Shown: positions 37,601-49,513 of the stretch, piece after piece
Layout of the letters: every line of letters begins with the position of its first letter
Numbering within the stretch: position 1 is the first letter of the stretch
Assembly: GCA_023053685.1 (NCBI GenBank)
Contig: JALIGW010000140.1
Location: forward strand, 372,001 to 436,000
DNA from: Diadophis punctatus similis
Lineage: Eukaryota > Chordata > Lepidosauria > Squamata > Dipsadidae
DNA length: 64,000 bases
Reading direction: 5' to 3'
Position numbers and translations under genes: made by a program
The notes under the pieces: model-generated
What the model saw: only the letters and a program-made list of their open reading frames with translations
Database searches by the model: none
What the model was told of the DNA's origin: nothing

Positions 37601-38264
37601 GACAAACACCTCAGAAATGAAAATGAAACACATATTCCTGTTCCCCACGGGCTGGAAAGCTGAATTCTCGCTTGATTTTTGATTCCGAGCCTACCCTGAA
37701 AAGCTAGCCCAAAGTCTAACACAGCATTCGCCTTAGGATTCAATTCAGCCCAAAAACATCACTTTTGACAAACACCTCAGAAATGAAAATGAAACACATA
37801 TTCCTGTTCCCCACAGGATGGAAAGCTGAATTCTCGCTTGATTTTTGATTCCGAGCCTACCCTGAAAAGCTAGCCCAAAGTCTAACACAGCATTCGCCTT
37901 AGGATTCAATTCAGCCCAAAAACATCACTATTGACAAACACCTCAGAAATGAAAAAGAAACACATATTCCTGTTCCCCATGGGCTGGAAAGCCGAATTCT
38001 CGCTTGATTATTGATTCTGACCTTTCCCTGAAGAGCTAGCGCAAGGTCTAACACAGCATTCGCCTTATTTCTCAATTCAGCCCAAAAACATCACTTTTGA
38101 CAAACACCTCAGAAATGAAAAAGAAACACATATTCCTGTTCCCCACGGGCTGGAAAGCCGAATTCTCGCTTGATTTTTGATTCCGACCTTTCCCTGAAGA
38201 GCTAGCCCAAGGTCTAACACAGCATTCGCCTCAGTTCTCAATTCAGCCAAAAAACATGACTTTT
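37601..38264. repeat. 664-bp (4-monomer) local tandem duplication
   Basis: The series B, B (CACAGGATGG), D, E* occurs at 36937-37600 and again at 37601-38264, 664 bp apart; the TCAGTTCTC marker stands near 37567 and 38231. As a result the first E* is followed by a B unit, whereas other E or E* units are followed by F. The copy at 59-62 kb has only one tetramer, which is why the offset drops from 23501 to 22837. Confidence 0.88.
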
Positions 38265-40253
38265 GACAAACACCTCAGAAATGAAAATGAAACACATATT
38301 CGTGTTCCGCACAGGCTGGAAAGCCGAATTCTCGCTTGATTTTTGATTCCGACCTTTCCCTGAAGAGCTAGCCCAAGGTCTAACACAGCATTCGCCTTAT
38401 TTCTCAATTCAGCCCAAAAACATCACTTTTGACAAACACCTCAGAAATGAAAAAGAAACACATATTCCTGTTCCCCACAGGCTGGAAAGCCGAATTCTCG
38501 CTTGATTTTTGATTCCGACCTTTCCCTGAAGACCTAGCCCAAGGTCTAACACAGCATTCGCCTTATTTCTCAATTCAGCCCAAAAACATCACTTTTGGCA
38601 AACACCTCAGAAATGAAAAAGAAACACATATTCCTGTTCCCCACGGGCTGGAAAGCCGAATTCTCGCTCAATTTTTGATTCCGAGCCTACCCAGAAAAGC
38701 TAGCCCAAAGTCTAACACAGCATTCGCCTTAGGATTCAATTCAGCCCAAAAACATCACTTTTGACAAACACCTCAGAAATGAAAAAGAAACACATATTCC
38801 TGTTCCCCACGGGCTGGAAAGCCGAATTCTCGCTTGATTTTCGATTCCAAGCCTTCCCTGAAGAGCTAGCCCAAGGTCTAACACAGCATTCGCCTTATTT
38901 CTTAATTCAGCCCAAAAACATCACTTTTGACAAACACCTCAGAAATGAAAAAGAAACACATATTCCTGTTCCCCACGGGCTGGAAAGCTGAATTCTCGCT
39001 CAATTTTTGATTCCGACCTTTCCCTGAAGAGCTAGCCCAAGGTCTAACACAGCATTCGCCTTATTTCTCAATTCAGCCCAAAAACATCACTTTTGACAAA
39101 CACCTCAGAAATGAAAATGAAACACATATTCCTGTTCCCCACAGGCTGGAAAGCTGAATTCTCGCTTGATTTTTGATTCCGAGCCTACCCTGAAAAGCTA
39201 GCCCAAAGTCTAACACAGCATTCGCCTTAGGATTCAATTCAGCCCAAAAACATCACTTTTGACAAACACCTCAGAAATGAAAAAGAAACACATATTCCTG
39301 TTCCCCATGGGCTGGAAAGCCGAATTCTCACTCAATTTTTGATTCTGACCTTTCCCTGAAGAGCTAGCCCAAGGTCTAACACAGCATTCGCCTTATTTCT
39401 CAATTCGGCCCAAAAACATCACTTTTGACAAACACCTCAGAAATGAAAATGAAACACATATTCCTGTTCCCCACGGGCTGGAAAGCTGAATTCTCGCTTG
39501 ATTTTTGATTCCGAGCCTACCCTGAAAAGCTAGCCCAAAGTCTAACACAGCATTCGCCTTAGGATTCAATTCAGCCAAAAAACATCACTTTTGACAAACA
39601 CCTCAGAAATGAAAATGAAACACATATTCCTGTTCCCCACAGGATGGAAAGCTGAATTCTCGCTTGATTTTTGATTCCGAGCCTACCCTGAAAAGCTAGC
39701 CCAAAGTCTAACACAGCATGCGCCTTAGGATTCAATTCAGCCCAAAAACATCACTATTGACAAACACCTCAGAAATGAAAAAGAAACACATATTCCTGTT
39801 CCCCATGGGCTGGAAAGCCGAATTCTCGCTTGATTATTGATTCTGACCTTTCCCTGAAGAGCTAGCGCAAGGTCTAACACAGCATTCGCCTTATTTCTCA
39901 ATTCAGCCCAAAAACATCACTTTTGACAAACACCTCAGAAATGAAAAAGAAACACATATTCCTGTTCCCCACGGGCTGGAAAGCCGAATTCTCGCTCAAT
40001 TTTTGATTCCGACCTTTCCCTGAAGAGCTAGCCCAAGGTCTAACACAGCATTCGCCTTATTTCTCAATTCAGCCCAAAAACATCACTTTTGACAAACACC
40101 TCAGAAATGAAAAAGAAACACATATTCCTGTTCCCCACGGGCTGGAAAGCCGAATTCTCGCTCAATTTTTGATTCCGACCTTTCCCTGAAGAGCTAGCCC
40201 AAGGTCTAACACAGCATTCTCAATTCAGCCAAAAAACATGACTTTTGACAAAC

Positions 40254-40935
40254 ATCTCCGAAATGAAAATGAAACACATATTCGTGTTCCGCACAGGCTG
40301 GAAAGCCGAATTCTCGCTTGATTTTTGATTCCGACCTTTCCCTGAAGAGCTAGCCCAAGGTCTAACAAAGCATTCGCCTTATTTCTCAATTCAGCCCAAA
40401 AACATCACTTTTGACAAACACCTCAGAAATGAAAAAGAAACACATATTCCTGTTCCCCACAGGCTGGAAAGCCGAATTCTCGCTTGATTTTTGATTCCGA
40501 CCTTTCCCTGAAGACCTAGCCCAAGGTCTAACACAGCATTCGCCTTATTTCTCAATTCAGCCCAAAAACATCACTTTTGGCAAACACCTCAGAAATGAAA
40601 AAGAAACACATATTCCTGTTCCCCACGGGCTTGGAAAGCCGAATTCTCGCTCAATTTTTGATTCCGACCTTTCCCTGAAGAGCTAGCCCAAGGTCTAACA
40701 CAGCATTCGCCTTATTTCTCAATTCAGCCCAAAAACATCACTTTTGACAAACACCTCAGAAATGAAAATGAAACACATAATCCTGTTCCCCACAGGCTGG
40801 AAAGCTGAATTCTCGCTTGATTTTTGATTCCGAGCCTACCCTGAAAAGCTAGCCCAAACTCTAACACAGCATTCGCCTAGGATTCAATTCAGCCCAAAAA
40901 CATCACTTTTGACAAACACCTCAGAAATGAAAAGA
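40254..40935. repeat. Cluster of private variants and single-base indels
   Basis: Within about 700 bp there are several changes absent from the matching copies: AACATCTCCG (near 40254), TAACAAAGC (near 40367), an inserted T in GGGCTTGGAAAG (near 40631), CACATAATCC (near 40780), a lost T in CGCCTAGG (near 40878), and a lost A in ATGAAAAGAAAC (near 40933). Only three other single-base indels occur in the rest of the window. The stretch may be a patch of poor consensus sequence or an assembly seam rather than real variation. Confidence 0.8.
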
Positions 40936-43067
40936 AACACATATTCCTGTTCCCCACGGGCTGGAAAGCCGAATTCTCGCTTGATTTTCGATTCCAAGCC
41001 TTCCCTGAAGAGCTAGCCCAAGGTCTAACACAGCATTCGCCTTATTTCTCAATTCAGCCCAAAAACATCACTTTTGACAAACACCTCAGAAATGAAAAAG
41101 AAACACATATTCCTGTTCCCCACGGGCTGGAAAGCTGAATTCTCGCTCAATTTTTGATTCCGACCTTTCCCTGAAGAGCTAGCCCAAGGTCTAACACAGC
41201 ATTCGCCTTATTTCTCAATTCAGCCCAAAAACATCACTTTTGACAAACACCTCAGAAATGAAAATGAAACACATATTCCTGTTCCCCACAGGCTGGAAAG
41301 CTGAATTCTCGCTTGATTTTTGATTCCGAGCCTACCCTGAAAAGCTAGCCCAAAGTCTAACACAGCATTCGCCTTAGGATTCAATTCAGCCCAAAAACAT
41401 CACTTTTGACAAACACCTCAGAAATGAAAAAGAAACACATATTCCTGTTCCCCATGGGCTGGAAAGCCGAATTCTCGCTCAATTTTTGATTCTGACCTTT
41501 CCCTGAAGAGCTAGCCCAAGGTCTAACACAGCATTCGCCTTATTTCTCAATTCGGCCCAAAAACATCACTTTTGACAAACACCTCAGAAATGAAAATGAA
41601 ACACATATTCCTGTTCCCCACGGGCTGGAAAGCTGAATTCTCGCTTGATTTTTGATTCCGAGCCTACCCTGAAAAGCTAGCCCAAAGTCTAACACAGCAT
41701 TCGCCTTAGGATTCAATTCAGCCCAAAAACATCACTTTTGACAAACACCTCAGAAATGAAAATGAAACACATATTCCTGTTCCCCACAGGATGGAAAGCT
41801 GAATTCTCGCTTGATTTTTGATTCCGAGCCTACCCTGGAAAGCTAGCCCAAAGTCTAACACAGCATTCGACTTAGGATTCAATTCAGCCCAAAAACATCA
41901 CTTTTGACAAACACCTCAGAAATGAAAATGAAACACATATTCCTGTTCCCCACAGGCTGGAAAGCTGAATTCTCGCTTGATTTTTGATTCCGAGCCTACC
42001 CTGAAAAGCTAGCCCAAAGTCTAACACAGCATTCGCCTTAGGATTCAATTCAGCCCAAAAACATCACTATTGACAAACACCTCAGAAATGAAAAAGAAAC
42101 ACATATTCCTGTTCCCCATGGGCTGGAAAGCCGAATTCTCGCTTGATTATTGATTCTGACCTTTCCCTGAAGAGCTAGCGCAAGGTCTAACACAGCATTC
42201 GCCTTATTTCTCAATTCAGCCCAAAAACATCACTTTTGACAAACACCTCAGAAATGAAAAAGAAACACATATTCCTGTTCCCCACGGGCTGGAAAGCCGA
42301 ATTCTCGCTCAATTTTTGATTCCGACCTTTCCCTGAAGAGCTAGCCCAAGGTCTAACACAGCATTCGCCTCAGTTCTCAATTCAGCCAAAAAACATGACT
42401 TTTGACAAACACCTCAGAAATGAAAATGAAACACATATTCGTGTTCCGCACAGGCTGGAAAGCCGAATTCTCGCTTGATTTTTGATTCCGACCTTTCCCT
42501 GAAGAGCTAGCCCAAGGTCTAACACAGCATTCGCCTTATTTCTCAATTCAGCCCAAAAACATCACTTTTGACAAACACCTCAGAAATGAAAAAGAAACAC
42601 ATATTCCTGTTCCCCACAGGCTGGAAAGCCGAATTCTCGCTTGATTTTTGATTCCGACCTTTCCCTGAAGACCTAGCCCAAGGTCTAACACAGCATTCGC
42701 CTTATTTCTCAATTCAGCCCAAAAACATCACTTTTGGCAAACACCTCAGAAATGAAAAAGAAACACATATTCCTGTTCCCCACGGGCTGGAAAGCCGAAT
42801 TCTCGCTCAATTTTTGATTCCGACCTTTCCCTGAAGAGCTAGCCCAAGGTCTAACACAGCATTCGCCTTATTTCTCAATTCAGCCCAAAAACATCACTTT
42901 TGACAAACACCTCAGAAATGAAAATGAAACACATATTCCTGTTCCCCACAGGCTGGAAAGCTGAATTCTCGCTTGATTTTTGATTCCGAGCCTACCCTGA
43001 AAAGCTAGCCCAAACTCTAACACAGGATTCGCCTTAGGATTCAATTCAGCCCAAAAACATCACTTTT
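40911..43067. repeat. 13-mer tandem pair, first copy (2157 bp)
   Basis: Order: A, C, B, C2 (ATTCGGCCC), B, B (CACAGGATGG, ATTCGACTTAGG), B (TATT), D, E*, F, H, C (GGC start), B (CCAAACTC). There is no 10-bp-deleted unit, since the E is the full-length E* form with TCAGTTCTC. One base is missing in the first A. A private CCCTGGAAAGC lies near 41836. The next copy starts at 43068. Confidence 0.88.
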
Positions 43068-45225
43068 GACAAACACCTCAGAAATGAAAAAGAAACACAT
43101 ATTCCTGTTCCCCACGGGCTGGAAAGCCGAATTCTCGCTTGATTTTCGATTCCAAGCCTTCCCTGAAGAGCTAGCCCAAGGTCTAACACAGCATTCGCCT
43201 TATTTCTCAATTCAGCCCAAAAACATCACTTTTGACAAACACCTCAGAAATGAAAAAGAAACACATATTCCTGTTCCCCACGGGCTGGAAAGCTGAATTC
43301 TCGCTCAATTTTTGATTCCGACCTTTCCCTGAAGAGCTAGCCCAAGGTCTAACACAGCATTCGCCTTATTTCTCAATTCAGCCCAAAAACATCACTTTTG
43401 ACAAACACCTCAGAAATGAAAATGAAACACATATTCCTGTTCCCCACAGGCTGGAAAGCTGAATTCTCGCTTGATTTTTGATTCCGAGCCTACCCTGAAA
43501 AGCTAGCCCAAAGTCTAACACAGCATTCGCCTTAGGATTCAATTCAGCCCAAAAACATCACTTTTGACAAACACCTCAGAAATGAAAAAGAAACACATAT
43601 TCCTGTTCCCCATGGGCTGGAAAGCCGAATTCTCGCTCAATTTTTGATTCTGACCTTTCCCTGAAGAGCTAGCCCAAGGTCTAACACAGCATTCGCCTTA
43701 TTTCTCAATTCGGCCCAAAAACATCACTTTTGACAAACACCTCAGAAATGAAAATGAAACACATATTCCTGTTCCCCACGGGCTGGAAAGCTGAATTCTC
43801 GCTTGATTTTTGATTCCGAGCCTACCCTGAAAAGCTAGCCCAAAGTCTAACACAGCATTCGCCTTAGGATTCAATTCAGCCCAAAAACATCACTTTTGAC
43901 AAACACCTCAGAAATGAAAATGAAACACATATTCCTGTTCCCCACAGGATGGAAAGCTGAATTCTCGCTTGATTTTTGATTCCGAGCCTACCCTGAAAAG
44001 CTAGCCCAAAGTCTAACACAGCATTCGACTTAGGATTCAATTCAGCCCAAAAACATCACTTTTGACAAACACCTCAGAAATGAAAATGAAACACATATTC
44101 CTGTTCCCCACAGGCTGGAAAGCTGAATTCTCGCTTGATTTTTGATTCCGAGCCTACCCTGAAAAGCTAGCCCAAAGTCTAACACAGCATTCGCCTTAGG
44201 ATTCAATTCAGCCCAAAAACATCACTATTGACAAACACCTCAGAAATGAAAAAGAAACACATATTCCTGTTCCCCATGGGCTGGAAAGCCGAATTCTCGC
44301 TTGATTATTGATTCTGACCTTTCCCTGAAGAGCTAGCGCAAGGTCTAACACAGCATTCGCCTTATTTCTCAATTCAGCCCAAAAACATCACTTTTGACAA
44401 ACACCTCAGAAATGAAAAAGAAACACATATTCCTGTTCCCCACGGGCTGGAAAGCCGAATTCTCGCTCAATTTTTGATTCCGACCTTTCCCTGAAGAGCT
44501 AGCCCAAGGTCTAACACAGCATTCGCCTCAGTTCTCAATTCAGCCAAAAAACATGACTTTTGACAAACACCTCAGAAATGAAAATGAAACACATATTCGT
44601 GTTCCGCACAGGCTGGAAAGCCGAATTCTCGCTTGATTTTTGATTCCGACCTTTCCCTGAAGAGCTAGCCCAAGGTCTAACACAGCATTCGCCTTATTTC
44701 TCAATTCAGCCCAAAAACATCACTTTTGACAAACACCTCAGAAATGAAAAAGAAACACATATTCCTGTTCCCCACAGGCTGGAAAGCCGAATTCTCGCTT
44801 GATTTTTGATTCCGACCTTTCCCTGAAGACCTAGCCCAAGGTCTAACACAGCATTCGCCTTATTTCTCAATTCAGCCCAAAAACATCACTTTTGGCAAAC
44901 ACCTCAGAAATGAAAAAGAAACACATATTCCTGTTCCCCACAGGCTGGAAAGCTGAATTCTCGCTTGATTTTTGATTCCGAGCCTACCCTGAAAAGCTAG
45001 CCCAAAGTCTAACACAGCATTCGCCTTAGGATTCAATTCAGCCCAAAAACATCACTATTGACAAACACCTCAGAAATGAAAAAGAAACACATATTCCTGT
45101 TCCCCATGGGCTGGAAAGCCGAATTCTCGCTTGATTATTGATTCTGACCTTTCCCTGAAGAGCTAGCGCAAGGTCTAACACAGCATTCGCCTTATTTCTC
45201 AATTCAGCCCAAAAACATCACTTTT
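43068..45225. repeat. 13-mer tandem pair, second copy, with replaced end
   Basis: It matches 40911 onward at 2158 (13 full units), including the rare ATTCGACTTAGG marker (44022 against 41864). The match fails in the unit at 44894, which turns into B with a TATT end and is followed by D. This starts a repeat of the preceding B-D-E*-F-H five-mer: TCAGTTCTC stands near 44527 and again 830 bp later, near 45357. Confidence 0.86.
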
Positions 45226-47199
45226 GACAAACACCTCAGAAATGAAAAAGAAACACATATTCCTGTTCCCCACGGGCTGGAAAGCCGAATTCTCGCTCAA
45301 TTTTTGATTCCGACCTTTCCCTGAAGAGCTAGCCCAAGGTCTAACACAGCATTCGCCTCAGTTCTCAATTCAGCCAAAAAACATGACTTTTGACAAACAC
45401 CTCAGAAATGAAAATGAAACACATATTCGTGTTCCGCACAGGCTGGAAAGCCGAATTCTCGCTTGATTTTTGATTCCGACCTTTCCCTGAAGAGCTAGCC
45501 CAAGGTCTAACACAGCATTCGCCTTATTTCTCAATTCAGCCCAAAAACATCACTTTTGACAAACACCTCAGAAATGAAAAAGAAACACATATTCCTGTTC
45601 CCCACAGGCTGGAAAGCCGAATTCTCGCTTGATTTTTGATTCCGACCTTTCCCTGAAGACCTAGCCCAAGGTCTAACACAGCATTCGCCTTATTTCTCAA
45701 TTCAGCCCAAAAACATCACTTTTGGCAAACACCTCAGAAATGAAAAAGAAACACATATTCCTGTTCCCCACGGGCTGGAAAGCCGAATTCTCGCTCAATT
45801 TTTGATTCCGAGCCTACCCAGAAAAGCTAGCCCAAAGTCTAACACAGCATTCGCCTTAGGATTCAATTCAGCCCAAAAACATCACTTTTGACAAACACCT
45901 CAGAAATGAAAAAGAAACACATATTCCTGTTCCCCACGGGCTGGAAAGCCGAATTCTCGCTTGATTTTCGATTCCAAGCCTTCCCTGAAGAGCTAGCCCA
46001 AGGTCTAACACAGCATTCGCCTTATTTCTCAATTCAGCCCAAAAACATCACTTTTGACAAACACCTCAGAAATGAAAAAGAAACACATATTCCTGTTCCC
46101 CACGGGCTGGAAAGCTGAATTCTCGCTCAATTTTTGATTCCGACCTTTCCCTGAAGAGCTAGCCCAAGGTCTAACACAGCATTCGCCTTATTTCTCAATT
46201 CAGCCCAAAAACATCACTTTTGACAAACACCTCAGAAATGAAAATGAAACACATATTCCTGTTCCCCACAGGCTGGAAAGCTGAATTCTCGCTTGATTTT
46301 TGATTCCGAGCCTACCCTGAAAAGCTAGCCCAAAGTCTAACACAGCATTCGCCTTAGGATTCAATTCAGCCCAAAAACATCACTTTTGACAAACACCTCA
46401 GAAATGAAAAAGAAACACATATTCCTGTTCCCCATGGGCTGGAAAGCTGAATTCTCGCTCAATTTTTGATTCTGACCTTTCCCTGAAGAGCTAGCCCAAG
46501 GTCTAACACAGCATTCGCCTTATTTCTCAATTCAGCCCAAAAACATCACTTTTGACAAACACCTCAGAAATGAAAATGAAACACATATTCCTGTTCCCCA
46601 CGGGCTGGAAAGCTGAATTCTCGCTTGATTTTTGATTCCGAGCCTACCCTGAAAAGCTAGCCCAAAGTCTAACACAGCATTCGCCTTAGGATTCAATTCA
46701 GCCCAAAAACATCACTTTTGACAAACACCTCAGAAATGAAAAAGAAACACATATTCCTGTTCCCCATGGGCTGGAAAGCTGAATTCTCGCTTGATTATTG
46801 ATTCCGAGCCTACCCTGAAAAGCTACCCCAAAGTCTAACACAGCATTCGCCTTAGGATTCAATTCAGCCCAAAAACATCACTTTTGACAAACACCTCAGA
46901 AATGAAAATGAAACACATATTCCTGTTCCCCACAGGATGGAAAGCTGAATTCTCGCTTGATTTTTGATTCCGAGCCTACCCTGAAAAGCTAGCCCAAGGT
47001 CTAACACAGCATTCGCCTTATTTCTCAATTCAGCCCAAAAACATCACTTTTGACAAACACCTCAGAAATGAAAAAGAAACACATATTCCTGTTCCCCACA
47101 GGCTGGAAAGCCGAATTCTCACTTGATTTTTGATTCCGACCTTTCCCTGAAGACCTAGCCCAAGGTCTAACACAGCATTCGCCTTATTTCTCAATTCAG
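45226..47199. repeat. Mosaic stretch between the 13-mer pair and the 14-mer pair
   Basis: Units: E* 45226, F 45392, H 45558, C/B hybrid 45724 (GAGCCTACCCAG), A 45890, C 46056, B 46222, C2 46388, B 46554, D/B hybrid 46720 (with GCTACCCCAAAG, which loses the NheI site), B/C hybrid 46886, and H 47052 (TTCTCACTTG, TATT end). Three hybrids within 1.3 kb make this one of the most rearranged parts of the window. Confidence 0.83.
46720..46885. repeat. D/B hybrid monomer
   Basis: The left part has D markers (CATGGG, CTTGATTATTGATT) and the right part has B markers (GAGCCTACCC, CCTTAGGATT). The same hybrid recurs at 48868, 51182 and 53838 as part of duplicated modules, so one exchange was followed by amplification. 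The switch lies between the TTATTGATTC and GAGCC segments, the same part of the monomer as in the D/J hybrid at 14305. Only this copy has GCTACCCC. Confidence 0.84.
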
Positions 47200-49513
47200 C
47201 CCAAAAACATCACTATTGACAAACACCTCAGAAATGAAAAAGAAACACATATTCCTGTTCCCCATGGGCTGGAAAGCCGAATTCTCGCTTGATTATTGAT
47301 TCTGACCTTTCCCTGAAGAGCTAGCGCAAGGTCTAACACAGCATTCGCCTTATTTCTCAATTCAGCCCAAAAACATCACTTTTGACAAACACCTCAGAAA
47401 TGAAAAAGAAACACATATTCCTGTTCCCCACGGGCTGGAAAGCCGAATTCTCGCTCAATTTTTGATTCCGACCTTTCCCTGAAGAGCTAGCCCAAGGTCT
47501 AACACAGCATTCTCAATTCAGCCAAAAAACATGACTTTTGACAAACACCTCAGAAATGAAAATGAAACACATATTCGTGTTCCGCACAGGCTGGAAAGCC
47601 GAATTCTCGCTTGATTTTTGATTCCGACCTTTCCCTGAAGAGCTAGCCCAAGGTCTAACACAGCATTCGCCTTATTTCTCAATTCAACCCAAAAACATCA
47701 CTTTTGACAAACACCTCAGAAATGAAAAAGAAACACATATTCCTGTTCCCCACAGGCTGGAAAGCCGAATTCTCGCTTGATTTTTGATTCCGACCTTTCC
47801 CTGAAGACCTAGCCCAAGGTCTAACACAGCATTCGCCTTATTTCTCAATTCACCCCAAAAACATCACTTTTGGCAAACACCTCAGAAATGAAAAAGAAAC
47901 ACATATTCCTGTTCCCCACGGGCTGGAAAGCTGAATTCTCGCTCAATTTTTGATTCCGACCTTTCCCTGAAGAGCTAGCCCAAGGTCTAACACAGCAGTC
48001 GCCTTATTTCTCAATTCAGCCCAAAAACATCACTTTTGACAAACACCTCAGAAATGAAAAAGAAACACATATTCCTGTTCCCCAAGGGCTGGAAAGCCGA
48101 ATTCTCGCTTGATTTTCGATTCCAAGCCTTCCCTGAAGAGCTAGCCCAAGGTCTAACACAGCATTCGCCTTATTTCTCAATTCAGCCCAAAAACATCACT
48201 TTTGACAAACACCTCAGAAATGAAAAAGAAACACATATTCCTGTTCCCCACGGGCTGGAAAGCTGAATTCTCGCTCAATTTTTGATTCCGACCTTTCCCT
48301 GAAGAGCTAGCCCAAGGTCTAACACAGCATTCGCCTTATTTCTCAATTCAGCCCAAAAACATCACTTTTGACAAACACCTCAGAAATGAAAATGAAACAC
48401 ATATTCCTGTTCCCCACAGGCTGGAAAGCTGAATTCTCGCTTGATTTTTGATTCCGAGCCTACCCTGAAAAGCTAGCCCAAAGTCTAACACAGCATTCGC
48501 CTTAGGATTCAATTCAGCCCAAAAACATCACTTTTGACAAACACCTCAGAAATGAAAAAGAAACACATATTCCTGTTCCCCATGGGCTGGAAAGCTGAAT
48601 TCTCGCTCAATTTTTGATTCTGACCTTTCCCTGAAGAGCTAGCCCAAGGTCTAACACAGCATTCGCCTTATTTCTCAATTCAGCCCAAAAACATCACTTT
48701 TGACAAACACCTCAGAAATGAAAATGAAACACATATTCCTGTTCCCCACAGGCTGGAAAGCTGAATTCTCGCTTGATTTTTGATTCCGAGCCTACCCTGA
48801 AAAGCTAGCCCAAAGTCTAACACAGCATTCGCCTTAGGATTCAATTCAGCCCAAAAACATCACTTTTGACAAACACCTCAGAAATGAAAAAGAAACACAT
48901 ATTCCTGTTCCCCATGGGCTGGAAAGCTGAATTCTCGCTTGATTATTGATTCCGAGCCTACCCTGAAAAGCTAGCCCAAAGTCTAACACAGCATTCGCCT
49001 TAGGATTCAATTCAGCCCAAAAACATCACTTTTGACAAACACCTCAGAAATGAAAATGAAACACATATTCCTGTTCCCCACAGGATGGAAAGCTGAATTC
49101 TCGCTTGATTTTTGATTCCGAGCCTACCCTGAAAAGCTAGCCCAAAGTCTAACACAGCATTCGCCTTAGGATTCAATTCAGCCCAAAAACATCACTTTTG
49201 ACAAACACCTCAGAAATGAAAAAGAAACACATATTCCTGTTCCCCATGGGCTGGAAAGCCGAATTCTCGCTCAATTTTTGATTCTGACCTTTCCCTGAAG
49301 AGCTAGCCCAAGGTCTAACACAGCATTCGCCTTATTTCTCAATTCGGCCCAAAAACATCACTTTTGACAAACACCTCAGAAATGAAAATGAAACACATAT
49401 TCCTGTTCCCCACAGGCTGGAAAGCTGAATTCTCGCTTGATTTTTGATTCCGAGCCTACCCTGAAAAGCTAGCCCAAAGTCTAACACAGCATTCGCCTTA
49501 GGATTCAATTCAG
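47200..49513. repeat. 14-mer tandem pair, first copy (2314 bp)
   Basis: Fourteen units with one 10-bp deletion. From 47218: D, E, F, H, C, A, C, B, C2, B, D/B hybrid, B, C2, B. Private markers shared with the next copy: ATTCAACCC (near 47682), CACAGCAGTCGCC (near 47993) and CCCCAAGGGCTGG (near 48080). ATTCACCCC (near 47849) is unique to this copy. The left limit is approximate. Confidence 0.87.

Larger units (their letters stand above)
34701..40910. repeat. Composite block of re-used modules, including 13-mer copy 3
   Basis: Its start (G at 34623, GAATTCCCGC near 34853) matches 29163 onward at offset 5458. Two extra monomers, both with GGCAAACACC starts (35775-36106), raise the offset to 5790 at the A-type unit with AAGGCTTCC (36273). 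A B-B-D-E* tetramer is then present twice (see 37601-38264). The 13-mer module follows at 38763-40910. Nearly the whole block reappears at 57.9-64 kb. Confidence 0.85.
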
